Shown here: positions 61,986 to 64,000 of the stretch, piece after piece | Numbering within the stretch: the stretch's first letter is position 1 | Layout: every line of letters begins with the position of its first letter | Assembly: GCA_949361645.1 (NCBI GenBank) | Contig: OX442424.1 | Coordinates: 8,724,832 to 8,788,831, forward strand | Direction of reading: 5' to 3' | Source: Spongilla lacustris | Taxonomy: Eukaryota > Porifera > Demospongiae > Spongillida > Spongillidae | DNA length: 64,000 nt | Made by a program: the position numbers and the translations under genes | The notes under the pieces: generated by a model | Databases searched by the model: none | The model's input: only the letters and a program-made list of their open reading frames with translations | What the model was told of the DNA's origin: nothing

Positions 61986-64000
61986 TCAGAAGTCTGCTTC
62001 GTAAACGACCATGTCTCTTTTCTTCCGAGCCTCTGAGGGTTAAGAGAAGAATTGAAAACCTTATCCTACAAATCAACATCACACAACACTAGGCATGCAA
62101 CACATACATGTAGGCATACAACACAAAGGCATGCAACACATACATGTAGGCATCCAACACATACATGTAGACATGCAACACATACATGTAGGCATACAAC
62201 ACATACATGTAGGCATACAACACATACATGTAGGCATGCAACACATACATGTAGGCATACAACACATACATGTAGGCATACAACACATACATGTAGGCAT
62301 CCAACACATACATGTAGGCATGCAACACATACATGTAGGCATACCTGATGTTGGCAGTTCTCTGCCAGCAGCTAAGGAGACAGAAGGATTAGACGTGTTT
62401 CCCTAATTTCCAAATTGCAACTGCTTACCAAGTCTGACCCACGGGATAGCAGCTGCCTCTGGGGTGAGCTCCACATAACCATTTTGCTCAGTGGCGCACT
62501 CAACGTGCACAGCTGTACCGTGGATCATCCCTCCATCCATCTGTGAGGAGGCAACACATTATTGTGAACTGACAAGCCTTTTTAAATAGGTGTAATGATT
62601 GCCGGATCTGGTCTGACCAAATCCTTACAAATCCTGCTTAATGTTGAGCCTGTGACGTAAGGGTCCTGCTCACTTTGTTACTCCAGACACACAAGTATTG
62701 TAATGTCTTATATGGACTCCTGGTATTGACTTAATGCCTTATATGGACTGCTTACTTCTTTGACAGCTGTAGTAGCTACGCTGGGCAAGGCGAAGGTAAG
62801 GAAAGAAGACCTGTGGTGTGGTGTGGTGTGGTGTGGTGTGGTTGGTGTGGTGTGGTGTGGTGTGGTAGTATGGCCATAAATGTCAAGGACACATGGATAC
62901 AGAATGTTACCCTTTGGATTGGTCCGGCAACACAGTAACAATGTCTCCAAACCTAGAGAATGCTGTAACCAAGGCGTCTTCACTGAGTACAGAATCTCCA
63001 ATGACATGTATGGAGCACTCCTATTCAGAGTCAACCAAATTCAATATTTCTACTTAAACTGTTTCCCACAACAGCGTACCATAGCAGTGAACTTCTCAGG
63101 TTTGGATGTATCTGGTACCTCTGCTGGCTCAGGTCGCTTAGGTATCTTATCTGCGAGTAACAGCAAGGTACAGATCACATGACCAATTCGCTGGTTATAA
63201 ACAATTACTGCACCAAGGAAAACTAACCTAGGATAACACTGACCACATTAACCTCCTCCCCCTCCCTCCTCCCCCTCCACACACACACTTACGGCCTGCT
63301 AAGTCGTCTGAGTCAGCTGCCTTCACAAACCTGGGAGGGGGGAGGGGGGGAGGGGGAGGAGGGATGAGGGGGCAAATGCTAATACACATATTAATCACAC
63401 ACCTGTTGTACAAGGCTTTCACTTCAGACATCTTCTCTTTCCGTGTTAGCTTAACAGGTGCCTGCACACAGAAAGCTTAGGTGAAGACCTTTAGATCAAC
63501 AACCTCTTGCCTGGCTTGCTCCTGTGGTATCTCCCATGTTAGCCTTCTTTGCAGGTGGTCCCTGTTTAAAGGTGCATACTCACACCACAAGCCTACACAA
63601 CATACTCCTACATACTCCTACATACTCCTACATACACACTGACATGTGCTAAACGTGTGAACATTCACACACACCTAACCTTCTGGGGTACTTCGCCAAC
63701 TCTTTTGAAACCACTCTTCTTTGCCGCAGATTTATTTTCAGGGATCTGCAGTTTCTGAAAATAGAGAGGCCGGGTATATACAAGACCGTTTACAGCACTA
63801 AATTAGGCATTACTCCAGCTTCGATCAGCTTTTTGGCTTGTGCTCTTGCATCCTTCGGATTTAGAGTCTCTGGGAGGCAAGATTCATGCTAGAATTTGCA
63901 CCTTAAGCCATTAAACAACGCTGGCTACCTTTCTGTGGCTCCTTCTTGGTTGCAGTTGAAGACGACAATTTCTCTTGCATTTTTTGCAAAAGCCTTCTCT
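61986..64000 (-). CDS. Unrecognised multi-exon gene, possibly truncated by window edge
   Basis: About eleven small exons can be followed from the right edge. Translated pieces in order: MQEKLSSSTATKKEPQK; TLNPKDARAQAKKLIEAG; KLQIPENKSAAKKSGFKR; GPPAKKANMGDTTGASQ; PVKLTRKEKMSEVKALYNR; FVKAADSDDLAG; PKRPEPAEVPDTSKPEKF; VATTAVKEMDGGMIHGTAV; TEQNGYVELTPEAAAIPWVR; AAGRELPTS; and EARKKRDMVVYEADF-stop. Last exons: 62429-62540, 62345-62371, 61986-62032. The protein is Lys-rich with short motifs, suggesting a nuclear protein, but I do not recognise the family. The junction at about 62760-63110 is unresolved. Start may be the ATG at about 63980 or lie beyond the window. One intron after GASQ needs a GC donor. 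Confidence 0.6.
62088..62345. repeat. 21-bp array (CATACAACACATACATGTAGG)
   Basis: About twelve copies ending at the donor of the exon at 62345-62371. Confidence 0.95.

Overview
This window is nuclear DNA from an early-branching animal, most likely a sponge. The genes are animal orthologues with spliceosomal introns (GT-AG, a few GC-AG). They include LGN/GPSM2, EZH, SMYD, an ADAMTS-like thrombospondin protein, ACAP and AK8. Intergenic distances are tens to a few hundred bases, and introns are packed with minisatellites, a combination typical of compact sponge genomes. The species assignment is inference. The exon models were spliced by eye from conserved protein segments, GT/AG sites and phase bookkeeping; nearly all close to whole-codon totals.

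Layout, left to right: a single-exon fatty-acid-amide-hydrolase-like amidase (-); a long purine tract; ZZZ3 (+), with a 2-kb 44-bp minisatellite in one intron; a type II membrane glycosyltransferase (+) starting 33 bases after the ZZZ3 stop; LGN/Pins (+), with TPR repeats and three GoLoco motifs; a minus-strand OB-fold gene resembling the shelterin subunit TPP1/ACD, whose last exon runs antisense over the last LGN exon; and, head-to-head with it, a non-coding snoRNA host gene carrying four intronic SNORD80-like C/D snoRNAs. A decayed RING/Zn-finger fragment follows, then SLC27A/FATP (-), C9orf78/TLS1 (-) head-to-head with C1orf52 (+), AK8 (-), an ADAMTS-like secreted protein (+), SMYD (-) head-to-head with SCFD2 (+), EZH (-), ACAP (-), V-ATPase subunit G (+), C2orf69 (+), and an unrecognised minus-strand gene that reaches the right edge.

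Mobile DNA is limited: two copies of a MULE-like MITE with 9-bp target duplications, a deleted hAT-like element that splits a minisatellite in an ACAP intron, and two small dispersed repeats. There is no functional operon logic, but promoters are shared in three or more divergent pairs and 3' ends converge closely. The points most worth following up are the GAS5-like snoRNA host, the putative TPP1, an internal TATA promoter in LGN that would make a GoLoco-only short form (as known for mammalian AGS3), and the Lys-to-Gln change in the first P-loop of AK8.
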